Source: Hyparrhenia diplandra (taxonomy: Eukaryota > Streptophyta > Magnoliopsida > Poales > Poaceae). From it: a DNA stretch of 64,000 nt. The DNA is taken from positions 101,812-165,811 of the forward strand of contig JADLZK010012664.1 in NCBI GenBank assembly GCA_015847255.1, given 5' to 3'. Position 1 is the first letter of the stretch. Each line of letters begins with the position of its first letter. A program made the translations under genes and the position numbers. The notes under the pieces were generated by a model, which worked only from the letters and a program-made list of their open reading frames with translations, did no database searches and was not told the DNA's origin. This document shows positions 1 to 9,099 of the stretch, in pieces.

Positions 1-111
1 CCATTCTAGATATGTCATGCCCATCTTTGCCCGGGCCCGCCGCTCAAACCCTTGAAGGTCAATGGTTCGGGATCAAGAAAGCCAACCGACAAAGACATGG
101 CTCTAGCTTCC
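1..111 (-). pseudogene. Exon fragment of Ulp1-like transposon-linked gene, cut by element A
   Basis: Read on the minus strand, the 111 bases left of element A continue the exon that starts at 20413 on the other side of it. Joined across the insertion site, the reading gives a short stretch containing VGFLDPE, a phrase I associate with plant transposon-linked Ulp1-type (C48 peptidase) proteins, just downstream of the FDDLFDLMALEVLDVSILRRM block at 20505-20686. The 5-bp duplication CTTCC (107-111 and 20395-20399) shows that these two flanks were once contiguous. The fragment runs off the window edge and its frame breaks after about 30 codons. The family call rests on motif memory only. Confidence 0.35.
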
Positions 112-145
112 TGTTGACACCTCTTAAGCTATATTTTTATGTGTC

Positions 146-201
146 AACTAAACATATAATAACATCAAAAAAAAAAAAAAAAAAAACTAAACATATAATA
201 A
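146..201 (+). repeat. Poly(A) micro-insertion flanked by a 15-17 bp direct repeat
   Basis: The 17-bp word AACTAAACATATAATAA occurs at 146-162 and again at 185-201, separated only by CATC and a run of about 18 A. The 3' LTR (8393 onward) has the word once and no poly(A) run. That is the pattern of target-primed retroposition (LINE or SINE type) with an almost complete 5' truncation. Strand-slippage or an assembly error at the homopolymer is an alternative. Confidence 0.6.
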
Positions 202-496
202 GGTTATAAAATGAATAAAAAACATAGAATAGGTGTTTTACTAACACAGTTCCACGAGTTTTGGTGATTTATATCTTTTCAAGGACTTAATGGTAAATGC
301 TTGGGAAAACTTCGAGAGAAAACCCCGAATAATAAGAAGATTTACTATTGGAGAATTTCGACCGAAAAGTGAACTAAAACATTCTAGAAGACACTAGGAG
401 AAGATCGACACCACTGGGCCCTTTGTGGCTGGCGGCCGCCCGAAAGGAATAGGCCGGCCGCCAGGTGGGACCCACAGGTCAGCCTCATCTTCCTAG

Positions 497-590
497 GTCG
501 GTTTCAAACCGACTTTGAGGTTGTATCTACACCGTTATCGAAGGTCGGTTTGATCCAAGGGTCAGCATTCATCGGCCACAACTATATAAG
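497..590 (+). promoter_or_regulatory. U3 promoter of element A: 17-bp palindrome and TATA box
   Basis: A perfect palindrome GTCGGTTTCAAACCGAC lies at 497-513 and is conserved in the 3' LTR at 8751-8767. TATATAAG follows at 583-590. Transcription would start about 30 bases further on, near 615. The palindrome's half-site GTCGGTTT recurs once more at 544-551. No binding factor is known to me. Confidence 0.5.
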
Positions 591-1432
591 GATGATCCTA
601 CCTCGGCCTTAGGCATGAAAATCATTATTCATCATACTCATTTCGATCATAGCTAGAGCCATACCTCTCTAATTAGAAGAGCTAAGATCAAGTTGAGAGA
701 GATTAGTAGAAAGTTGAGAGATAGATCAAAGAACTTAATTAGAGTTCTAGATCTGTTCTTGAGAGATAAAAAGTAGAGTTGAGGAGATGTAAGGAGAAGT
801 GCCGGATCTGTCGGTGACTCTCTACGCTTGTACCTCTGGGATCAAAGGCTTCATTGCACTTGATTTTGAGACTTCTTTGGTGGATCAACCTTATATTTGA
901 GTAAGTTCACTTGTTTATATTTCTTTCGGTTTATGACTCATTAGAGTACTTTGATTCTTGTCGCTCTTGAATTGAAGTTGTTTTCCCTAGTGCAAACGTG
1001 GTGTTTGGGCTAGATAACTCATAAATACACCCTACCTGCCGGAGTGTGGTAGATCGTGGTAGTGACTAGTACCATTGATTCCTTTGGACTCCACTTCCCG
1101 TAGGATAGGACACGTAGGACATAGTTGCTGGGGGAATAGTAAGTTTCGTCCTTACTTTCCTTTGAGTACGTCCCCATTAAGAAATATCTTCGAGCCTTAT
1201 AAGGATATAAACTAGACAACCATAGAATTCTTCTCACCTTTTATCTAAACTCCCGTTCCTTCCTATTATCTCGAGGGGATTAGTTTTGTCTCATTATTCT
1301 CACACCATTCTCCCCTGTGGATTCGATATTTAAAACCCCTCTCGGGTGAAGTGCTCATCGTTTCTGTTTCGCTTGTAGACTATACAAATTTATAAATAAT
1401 TCTGTAGGATAACTTTTACCAACAAGCATTTC

Positions 1433-1450
1433 TGGCGCCGTTGCCGGGGA
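1433..1450 (+). other. Primer binding site (tRNA-Asp type) of element A
   Basis: TGGCGCCGTTGCCGGGGA starts 8 bases after the LTR end at 1424. It is complementary to the 3' end of plant tRNA-Asp, the primer used by Athila-clade elements. All 18 bases look intact. Confidence 0.9.
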
Positions 1451-1548
1451 GAACGGTTTTTTGATTACGTGAGCTAAACTAAATCTTGTATCATATCATT
1501 AGTTTAGATTTTTTTTTTTATCTTATCTTTTTCAAAATTACTATCCAA

Positions 1549-2411
1549 ATGGATACTACCCCTCTTTACAAATACTTGGCACCCAATGGGCAAGCTTGTA
1601 GACTGTGTTATCATCCGAACCCATTAAATTTGGATCTTATGAGTTTCGCCCAAGGTTGATAGAGATGGTCCAAAACCATACATTCTCAGGAGAATTAGAA
1701 GAAAATCCTTTCCTTCATCTCCAAACTTCTGAGGAGACATGTAAATGCCTCCATATTGAAGGCATGTCCCTGAAACTATCCGTTGGACGCTCTTTCCATT
1801 CTCTTTGAAAGGAAAAGCTCGCCATGTGGTACAATATAAATAAAGAAAGAATGGGTGGCCATTGGGAAACTTGTTTAAATGAATTTTGTGCAGATTTCTT
1901 TCCCATGTCCAAACTAGTTAACTTTAGGCTCTCAATCCTATCCTCTAAACAAAATGATAATGAATCTTTGAGTGCCTATTGGGAACGATATGATCTTCTT
2001 TCCAAATCTGGACCTAATCTCGCCATACCAGACCATGTTCTAATTCAACACTTCTATATTGGTCTGAATAGAAAATCTAGAAAACATTTGAACACCTCTG
2101 CGAATGGATCCTTCATTCATCTTTCAATCCCTGAATGCATTGCTGTCTTAAATAAAATAGTGGAAAACAAGGAGGATGATCCAACTGCAGGGAAAAGATT
2201 AAAAATAAAAGAAATAACAGAAGAAGAAAGATTAGCTGAACCCTATTCTATTCCAAATTCTTTACAAATCCTAGCTAATCTAGAACCTTTAGAAGAACCA
2301 GAGGTCACTTCGATCTCTGACTTCTTACTTGATATCGAGGATGATCTCTTTACAGATTATGGAAACACCTCGAAATATCGATTGACATCTCAGAAGACTA
2401 GAACATCATAA
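1549..2411 (+). pseudogene. gag: Element A gag remnant
   Basis: The likely start is the ATG at 1549, 98 bases after the primer site (MDTTPLYKYLAPNG). That frame stops near 1658, and homology continues in a second frame (about 1605-1808, PRLIEMVQNHTFSGE) and a third (1824-2411, SLSAYWERYDLLSKSGPNL). These words match the plant gag domain (Pfam Retrotrans_gag), which forms the virus-like particle. The third segment is uninterrupted for 195 residues and ends in an acidic tail. At least two frameshifts and a stop break the gene. No CCHC zinc knuckle is visible, which is common in this clade. Confidence 0.85.
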
Positions 2412-2435
2412 TCTTATCCTTTAGACCCTTCTGAT

Positions 2436-3347
2436 TTGACACATTTAAAAGGAACAACAGAAGAGTTTGTCTCAATCATAAGTAGCGAATGGACAGAAGA
2501 ATCTGAGCTTTCCTCTGATGTAATCCGTTTGGATTCACCTTCTATACCTATTCATTGCCAAATTGATAAAGATCCTTTTGATGCTCTTTACAATCCTATT
2601 GTGGGAATAAACATCATGGCATTATCTTTTGCTCATGAACTTCTCAAAAACATGCCATTGAGTCCCACTACAAAATTGTTACTAAGCCCTTCAGGACAAA
2701 TTTTTCAAAGCTCAGGAATTCTTTACATCTTACCAATCAAGGTTAATAACATCATGGTACACCTTAGCTTCTATATCTTTGATATCATGGAGTTTGACCT
2801 CTTTGATAGGACAACCAATAGAAAGGCTTACTTTTAAAGGACAACTTAGGAGACTTAGATTTTCAGCTAGACAAAGATCTTCAATTTTCATTACCTATAG
2901 TCCAAGCCATTCATGCTAAATCCGAGTCTTGTCCAGAACCAGATCCTATAGAGGAAGTTAAAGAGGCCACTGTAGAATATTTTGTGGAGTCTAATCAAGA
3001 GGACGATTCAGAATTCTTTATTGAAGAAGAGGATGAAAATCCTACTACTTCAGAACCTCTAGATGAATTTGAGAACCCACCTAGACCTCCTATTGAACTT
3101 AAACCTTTACCACCGGGCCTCACTTATGCTTTCCTAAATCAAGATCCAGAGTCTCTAGTGATCATAAATGATAAACTTACTCGGAATAGACTCTCGGTGA
3201 TAAGCTGTCTTAGAAAAACATCGCTCGGCCTTAGGCTACGCACTCGATGATTTAAAAGGAATTAGTCTGCTCTCTGCACTCATCGTATTCCTCTGAGATC
3301 CGGATATACCCCCATCTATAGAACCTCAAAGAAGACTCAATAATGCG
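2436..3347 (+). pseudogene. Element A protease region and acidic linker to RT
   Basis: The first part (2436-2837) reads PFDALYNPIVGINIMALSF, which sits where the aspartic protease belongs between gag and RT, but the catalytic D-T/S-G is not visible. A short frame-shifted stretch links to an acidic, proline-rich segment at 2984-3250 (EEEDENPTTSEPLDEFENPP, then LKPLPPGLTYAFLNQ). That second phrase is the normal lead-in to Athila RT. Stops and shifts separate the pieces from RT at 3348. Protease activity looks lost. Confidence 0.75.
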
Positions 3348-3962
3348 ATGAGAGATGTAGTTAAGAAGGAAGTTCTTAAGTTGTTACACGCCGGGATTAT
3401 ATATCCTATGCCACATAGTAAGTGGGTAAGCCCTGTGCAAGTCGTGCCTAAGAAAGGAGGCATGACGGTTGTTAAAAATGATAAAAATAAATTAATTCCT
3501 CAAAGAACATTTACAGGATGGAGAATGTGCATAGATTATAGAAAACTAAACAAAGCCACAAGGAAAGATCATTTTTCATTGCCTTTCATTGATGAGATGT
3601 TAGAACGATTGGCAAAACATTCTTACTTTTGTTTCCTTGATGGATATTCTAGGTATCACCAAATCCCAATCCATCCTAATGATCAAAGCAAAACCACTTT
3701 TACATGCCCATATGGAACTTATGCTTATAGAAGAATGTCTTTTGGGTTATGTAGATGTATGATGTCTATATTTTCTGAAATGATTGAAGAGATTATGGAA
3801 GTTTTTATGGATGATTTTTCTATTTATGGAAAAACTTTTGATGATTGTCTAGAAAACTTAGACAGGGTTTTGCAAAGATGTGAGGAAAAACACTTAGTCC
3901 TTAATTGGGAAAAATGTCATTTTATGGTTAGAGAAGGAATAGTGCTTGGTCATCTTATTTGA
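3348..3962 (+). pseudogene. Element A reverse transcriptase with a 7-codon deletion
   Basis: An open 204-residue stretch carries most of the RT domain: GWRMCIDYRKLNKATRKDHF at about residues 60-79, FLDGYSRYHQIPI near 96-108, and the catalytic pair in VFMDDFSIYG near 152-161. At 3752/3753 the sequence passes straight from FGLC to RCMM. Athila relatives have about seven extra residues there (the NAPATFQ block of the fingers/palm), so a clean 21-bp in-frame deletion is inferred. The frame ends with LGHLI and a stop at 3960, before the thumb and connection region. Without that block the enzyme is unlikely to work. Confidence 0.9.
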
Positions 3963-4682
3963 GAAAGGGGAATAGAGGTTGATAAGGCAAAAATAGAAGT
4001 TATAGAACGTTACCTCCCCGTGAATATTAAAGGGATACAAAGTTTTTTCTAGGCCATCTTTGGTTTCTATCGTAGATTCATAAAAAAGATTTTTCACATA
4101 TTGCTAGACCACTTACCAGCTTGTTAGCCAAGGATGCTCCCTTTGTTTTTGATGATGCTTGTCTTAAAGCTTTTGAAACTTTGAAAAAAAGGCTCTTGTT
4201 TTCGCACCAATTATTCAACCCCCGATTGGTCTTTGCCTTTTGAAATTATGTGTGATGTGATTATTTGTGGGGGGCAGTGTTAGGGCAAACTAAAGACAAG
4301 AAACATCATGCTATTGCTTATGCTAGTAAAACTTTGATTTGGACCACAACTTAATTATGCTACCACGAGAAAGAGTTGCTAGCGATTGTTTATGCTATAG
4401 ATAAGTTCGAGATCTTACTTGGTAGGAGCTAAAGTAATTGTTTATACCGATCATCTTTGCTTTGAAATATTTGCTCACCAAGAAAGATGCTAAACCTCGT
4501 TTGATAAGATGGATTTTGTTACTCCAAGAGTTTGATTTAGAAATTAAAGATAAGAAAGGAGTAGAAAATTCATTTCTTCGATCATTTGTCAAGAATGCGG
4601 TTTGAAAAACCAAATGAATTGCCTATTAATGACTCACTCGGGGATGATATGTTTCATCGGATAACCCATACCGATCCCCGGT
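3963..4682 (+). pseudogene. Element A RT thumb and RNase H remnant
   Basis: The three forward frames together show pieces of the connection and RNase H domains in order: FYRRFI near 4065, PDWSLPFEIMCDV near 4220-4255, EKELLAIVYAIDKFE near 4370-4410, and LLQEFDLEIKDKKGVEN near 4520-4570. The segment that should follow MCD, with the first active-site aspartate context, is shortened and shifted. Several stops occur, so no RNase H product is possible from this copy. Confidence 0.8.
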
Positions 4683-5625
4683 ATGCGAGATCTTGTTAAT
4701 TTTATGGTTGCAGGATATGTAGCACCAAGGGCGGATAAGAAGAAGCTTATGTATGAAAGTCGTCATCACTTATGGGATGAACCATATCTCTTGAGTATGC
4801 TCGATGGGCTACTCGAGAAGATGTGTGCCGCACGGAAGAAGGACCTCGGATTATTGAAAGATGTCACTCATCACCATATGGAGGTCATTATGGGGCATTC
4901 GAGAACACATGCAAAGATTTCATAGCGGGATTTTTTCGGCCAACCATGTATCAAGACACAAAAGATTTCATCGAAGATGTGGAGCTTGTCGGAGGCACGG
5001 AAATATAAATGCAAGAGATGCTATGCCTCTAACAACTAATCTCCAGATAGAGCTCTTTGATGTCTGGGGAATTGATTACATGGGACCATTTCCAAAATCC
5101 GTAAATTATAAACATATCCTAGTAGCAGTGGATTATGTTTCGAAATGGATTGAAGCTTTGCCATGCAAAACTGCAGATGGTAGAAGTTCAATCAAGATGT
5201 TTGAAGAAACTATATTTCCAAGATTTGGAGTACCTCAAATGGTAATTAGTGACGGAGAAAGCCACTTCATTGATAGAAGATTCCGGCGGTATTTATTGAA
5301 ACATGGAGTTTGTCACAATATTGCTACAGACTTACCACCCTCAAACAAGTGGGCAAGCAGAGACTTCAAATAAACAAATCAAGAACATCTTACAGAAAAC
5401 AGTTGAAGAGATGGGAACTAAATGGAAGGATAGACTTTCGGAAGCACTATGGGCATACGAGGACATCATATAAGACACCAATTGGAATGACACCTTATCA
5501 ACTTGTTTATGGCAAGACTGTCATTTGCACTGTAGAGCTTGAGTTCAAGGCTCCTTTGGGCAATCAAGAGATGGAATATGAATCTTGATTTGCGGGAGTT
5601 CGAGAGAAAGATGCAATTCATTTAA
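4683..5625 (+). pseudogene. Element A integrase, frameshifted
   Basis: The zinc-binding part is split between two frames (SSPYGGHYGAFENT near 4875-4915, then CGACRRHGNINARD near 4978-5020). The catalytic core follows in one open frame, with WGIDYMGPF near 5070 (first Asp) and VISDGESHF near 5245 (second Asp). The frame shifts near 5335, and the glutamate segment (GQAE context, 5352-5363) survives only in the neighbouring frame. A further frame (5400-5588) has TPYQLVYGK, typical of the Athila core end. All three active-site positions can be found, but not in one frame. Confidence 0.85.
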
Positions 5626-5988
5626 GTGGAGGAATGGAGAGAGAAAGCTTATCATAATGCTAAGATTTATAAAGAAAGAACTAAGAGATGGCATGACAAG
5701 AAGATAAAGATAAAGACTTTCACTCTAGGAGATCAGGTATTACTCTTTAATTCCAGAGTGAAATTATTCGGGCATGGAAAACTTCGGAGCAAGTGGGAAG
5801 GACCTTTCAAAGTAGTAAATTCATCATCACATGGAGCAATCACTCTTCAAGACTCCGAAGGTAAGTTATTCAAGGTAAATGGCCAACGTCTTAAAATTTT
5901 CTATGAGCTCGATAAGCCTGATGAATTAAATAAATTAAATGAATTAGATGAAATAGGCTTTATGATTTATCCAACCCAAGGGAATTAA
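5626..5988 (+). pseudogene. Element A integrase C-terminal region
   Basis: This 120-residue open stretch follows the core. It reads EEWREKAYHNAKIYKERTKR, then KLRSKWEGPFKVVNSSSHGA and VNGQRLKIF, the C-terminal SH3-like region of Athila integrases. The end contains a small internal repeat (DELNKLNELDE) and closes with a stop at 5986. It has no chromodomain, which separates A from the chromovirus C. It is probably the last part of the pol polyprotein rather than a gene of its own. Confidence 0.85.
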
Positions 5989-6084
5989 TTTTCGTAGAAC
6001 TTGTTTTTATGGGCCAAAAGTATAAGCATTACAACTAGAATAGGGATATTAGGCCATAGAAAAAGGATAGAGCATAGTGCAACA

Positions 6085-6343
6085 AGGCACTGGCGGCCGG
6101 CCTGAATGGGCCTGGCGGCCACCAGCCTGTCACCTCCTCTCTTTTTCATTTTTGTCCTAGGAATACTCTAGAACTTGCCCATTGTTATGACGAACGTGCA
6201 GAGTTGTTTACGTAGGAAAACTGCGAGCCTTTCCATCCTATTCCATGCACCTCTCGCCTATATAAACAAGCCCCATCTGATCATTTAATCTCATCTTATT
6301 CATCCTCCATTAAGACCGACGACCAGCATCATATTTTTTCATC
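6085..6343 (+). promoter_or_regulatory. Internal promoter downstream of pol in element A
   Basis: The 355 bases between pol and the next gene hold a GC-rich stretch (GGCGGCCGGCC near 6093, similar in style to GGCGGCCGCC at 431 in the LTR). A well-formed TATA box TATATAAAC follows at about 6259-6267, and the ATG of the next frame comes about 85 bases later at 6344. The arrangement imitates a complete RNA polymerase II core promoter. Whether it is used is inference. Confidence 0.5.
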
Positions 6344-6640
6344 ATGAAGAACACTGAGACCCGTATGGTGGTCTATGACCCAGTCAAGGCAGCAACCAAC
6401 TTGGCCAACTCCATGGCCATAGTCCCCTATGAGCCAAAGCCTTTAGTTATTGTCAATCCACCACCTTCAAATCCGAAGTTTACACATGGACAATTGTTTG
6501 CACAAAACTTGATGGCTGCACGTCGTGAGATTAGCTACATCTCTAGACGTTTAGACGCTCTGGAGAAGAAGAATGCAATGATAGTCGAGAAGATGGGAGT
6601 ACTCAAGCGCATCTTGAATAGGCGTACTAAGGATATGTAA
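6344..6640 (+). CDS. Small ORF after pol in element A, function unknown
   Basis: This 98-residue frame is intact from ATG to stop, unlike gag and pol of the same element. It starts MKNTETRMVVYDPVKAATNL, is proline-rich around residues 28-45 (YEPKPLVIVNPPPSNPKFTH), and ends with a charged helical segment (ISRRLDALEKKNAMIVEKMG, then ILNRRTKDM) that could form a short coiled coil. I see no signal peptide and no membrane segment. Its place is that of the env-like gene of Athila elements, and a TATA box lies about 80 bases upstream. I do not recognise the family. Its survival among broken genes could be chance, given its short length. Confidence 0.55.
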   Translation: MKNTETRMVVYDPVKAATNLANSMAIVPYEPKPLVIVNPPPSNPKFTHGQLFAQNLMAARREISYISRRLDALEKKNAMIVEKMGVLKRILNRRTKDM

Positions 6641-8392
6641 AACGCTCGAGATTATAAGAGCATTCATTATATCGAGTCAAGTTATCGAGTTAATTTTACT
6701 TTGAGTTAAAATTAGAGTTTCGAGTCGATCGTCGAGTCAAGTTTTTGTGAGTTAGTAATAAGTTTGGTTGAATAAATAAAGAGTGCTCTTGCTTCAATAA
6801 ATTGATGATCCTTTATCTCAGTTTTATTTTCTATATTTCTTTTTGTATATGTTTTCTTGTCTCCACCACGTTTTTGGATAAAGGATAATAAAGGATAGTG
6901 TGGGGAGACAAAGTACAAACGTCGAGAACAACAAAAGCGAAACGAAAAGCGAACCAAAACAATAAATCTGAGAACAATGATCCAACACAACGAAGCTCGG
7001 GCCAAGGAGCGGTAGAGCTCTAGCGACCGCCGAGTGATCACGCCGCCGCCGGGCTGCCTTCTCCCGCGTCCTCGATTTCTTCGACCCTCGGTTTGATCTC
7101 CGAACTTTGCTTTAGTTCATATTTTGGTTTTACATTGCATTCGGTTTCGAACCTTTTGCTGATATGTTAAATAATAAAAAGAATAAAATGAATTGTTATG
7201 CTTTGTTCTAAAGATAAATTCACATAATAATTTTTCATGGTTAGATTAATTCTTGTTGAAAAATAATAAAGATCCCAAGTTACTAAAAGTTGTTGTGAAA
7301 TTTGAGATAGAAGATTAATGAGGACTTAATTCTTGATATCTTTTCTTTGGAGAATTTATTTCAAAAATATTAAAACGATAGCTTTACTTCATCTCGTGGT
7401 AAATGTTATATCCTACTAAAGCCGAGTTATGAATATCTTAAAACCAGCAAAAAGCTATTTACTTTGTGTTGAGCTTTGTCAAATTTTGTGACCCAAGTTG
7501 AGAGACTTGTCATACTCTAAAGATCAAGATCACATTACACTTGTTATTGTTTTTATAAAATATACATATGCTCCAATTTGTTGCTCTCTCTAAAATCAAT
7601 AAATAATTTTTGTAAAGCAAGGCATGGGCTATGCAATAATAATAATAAAAAAAGAAAGAAAAGAGAGAAAAAGGGAGATAAAAATGGACAAGTGTCCTAC
7701 GAGGCGAGTAGAGCCTACCTCCCTAAGAAAAAAAAAATAATAAAGATGAAAAATGGAAAAGTGTCCGAGGGTGAGTAGAACCCACATCTTTAAAGAGAGG
7801 AAATAAAAGACAAAAGTCTAGGGTCACAGAGCCCACCTCTCTAAAAAGAAAAATAAAGATAGCCCATGATCTTGTTTGCAAAAATATTTATTTCAAAAAG
7901 AGAGAAGAAAATAAGAGCATAGTAGAATTAGCACACACATGCACATCTTGATCTAAGAGGATGTCTTTCCTTGGATCCATCTTTGGCGTTGCAAATACAT
8001 GCAAGGTAAGTATGCTACATCTTTTACAAACACAAAACCCAGAGATACAGCTTTATTAGAAGTAGATATGATGATTACATATGCTGCGTGAGGATCCAAA
8101 AATACTACAAATATATATATAATCATTGAGTGATTCGAGAGTATCACGGAAGAAAGAAGTAAGCTATGTTTCTTTTCAAAAATCATTGCAAAAACTCCAA
8201 TTTGAATTGATTGAAGGAATAAGGTACTCTAATGTCAACTGTCTTGTTTCTCAACTACTTAAAGTTCTTGGCAAGATTAATAAAATATAAGTTTGACCAT
8301 GAGATTGTTTTATGCTTGCTATACTTGTCTTGCGACTTTGTTATAACCATTCTTTTATCGAGGCGAGTAAAAGCCTAAGTGCTTGGGGAGCT
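6641..8392 (+). other. 3' non-coding part of element A, with degenerate ~65-bp repeats and polypurine tract
   Basis: No coding frame can be supported here. At about 7674-7860 three imperfect copies of a unit (AAGTGTCC, then GAGTAGAGCC, then CACCTC) follow each other, separated by A-rich tracts. The bases before the LTR at 8393 include GCTTGGGGAGCT, the probable polypurine tract priming plus-strand synthesis. The stretch is otherwise AT-rich. Confidence 0.6.
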
Positions 8393-9099
8393 TGTTGACA
8401 CCTCTTAAGCTATATTTTTATGTGTCAACTAAACATATAATAAGGTTATAAAATGAAAAAAAAACATAGAATAGGTGTTTTACTAACATAGTTCCACGAG
8501 TTTTGGTGATTTATATCTTTTTAGGGACTTAACGGGTAAATGCTTGGGAAAACTCGAGAGAAAACCCCGAATAATAAGAAGATTTACTATTGGAGAATTT
8601 CGACCCGATAAGTGAACTAAAACATTCTAGAAGACACGAGAAGACACGGGGGAGAAGACCGACACCACAGGCCCACTTGTGGCTTTGGCGGCCGCATGGC
8701 AAAGGAATAGGCCGCGCGGGTGGGACCCCAGGTCAACCTCATCTTCCTAGGTCGGTTTCAAACCGACTTTGAGGTTGTATCTACACCATTATCGAAGGTC
8801 GGTTTGATCCAAGGGTCGGCATTCATCGACCACAACTATATAAGGATGATCCTACCTCCGGCCTTAGGCATGAAAATCATTATTCATCATACTCAACTCG
8901 ATCATAGCTAGAGCCATACCTCTCTAATTAGAAGAGCTAAGATCAAGTTGAGAGAGATTAGTAGAAAGTTGAGAGATAGATCAAAGAACTTAATCAGAGT
9001 TCTAGATCTGTTCTTGAGAGATAGAAAGTAGAGTTGAGGAGAAGTAAGGAGAAGTGCGGATGTGTCGGTGACTCTCTACGCTTGTACCCTGGGATCAAA
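8393..9099 (+). repeat. 3' LTR of element A, first part
   Basis: TGTTGACACC begins at 8393 directly after the polypurine tract, and the sequence matches 112 to about 845. It contains the 17-bp palindrome (8751-8767) and the TATA box near 8838. It is broken at 9099 by element B; the last five bases TCAAA are the duplicated target. Confidence 0.95.

Larger units (their letters stand above)
112..1424 (+). repeat. 5' LTR of element A
   Basis: This 1313-bp LTR begins TGTTGACACC, ends ACCAACA, and aligns along its length with 8393-9099 plus 19822-20394. The first ~35 bases form an inverted repeat (GTTGACA and TGTCAAC). A TATA-like TATATAAG lies at 583-590. It differs from the 3' LTR by a small poly(A)-bearing insertion at 146-201 and by scattered indels in GC-rich positions. 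Confidence 0.95.

Noticed and set aside
64..209. Plus-strand 65-codon frame at the left edge
   Set aside because: It crosses the boundary of element A and ends in the poly(A) tract, so it cannot be a real gene.
7578..7778. 66-codon Lys-rich frame in A
   Set aside because: Low-complexity A-rich tandem repeat in the 3' untranslated region.
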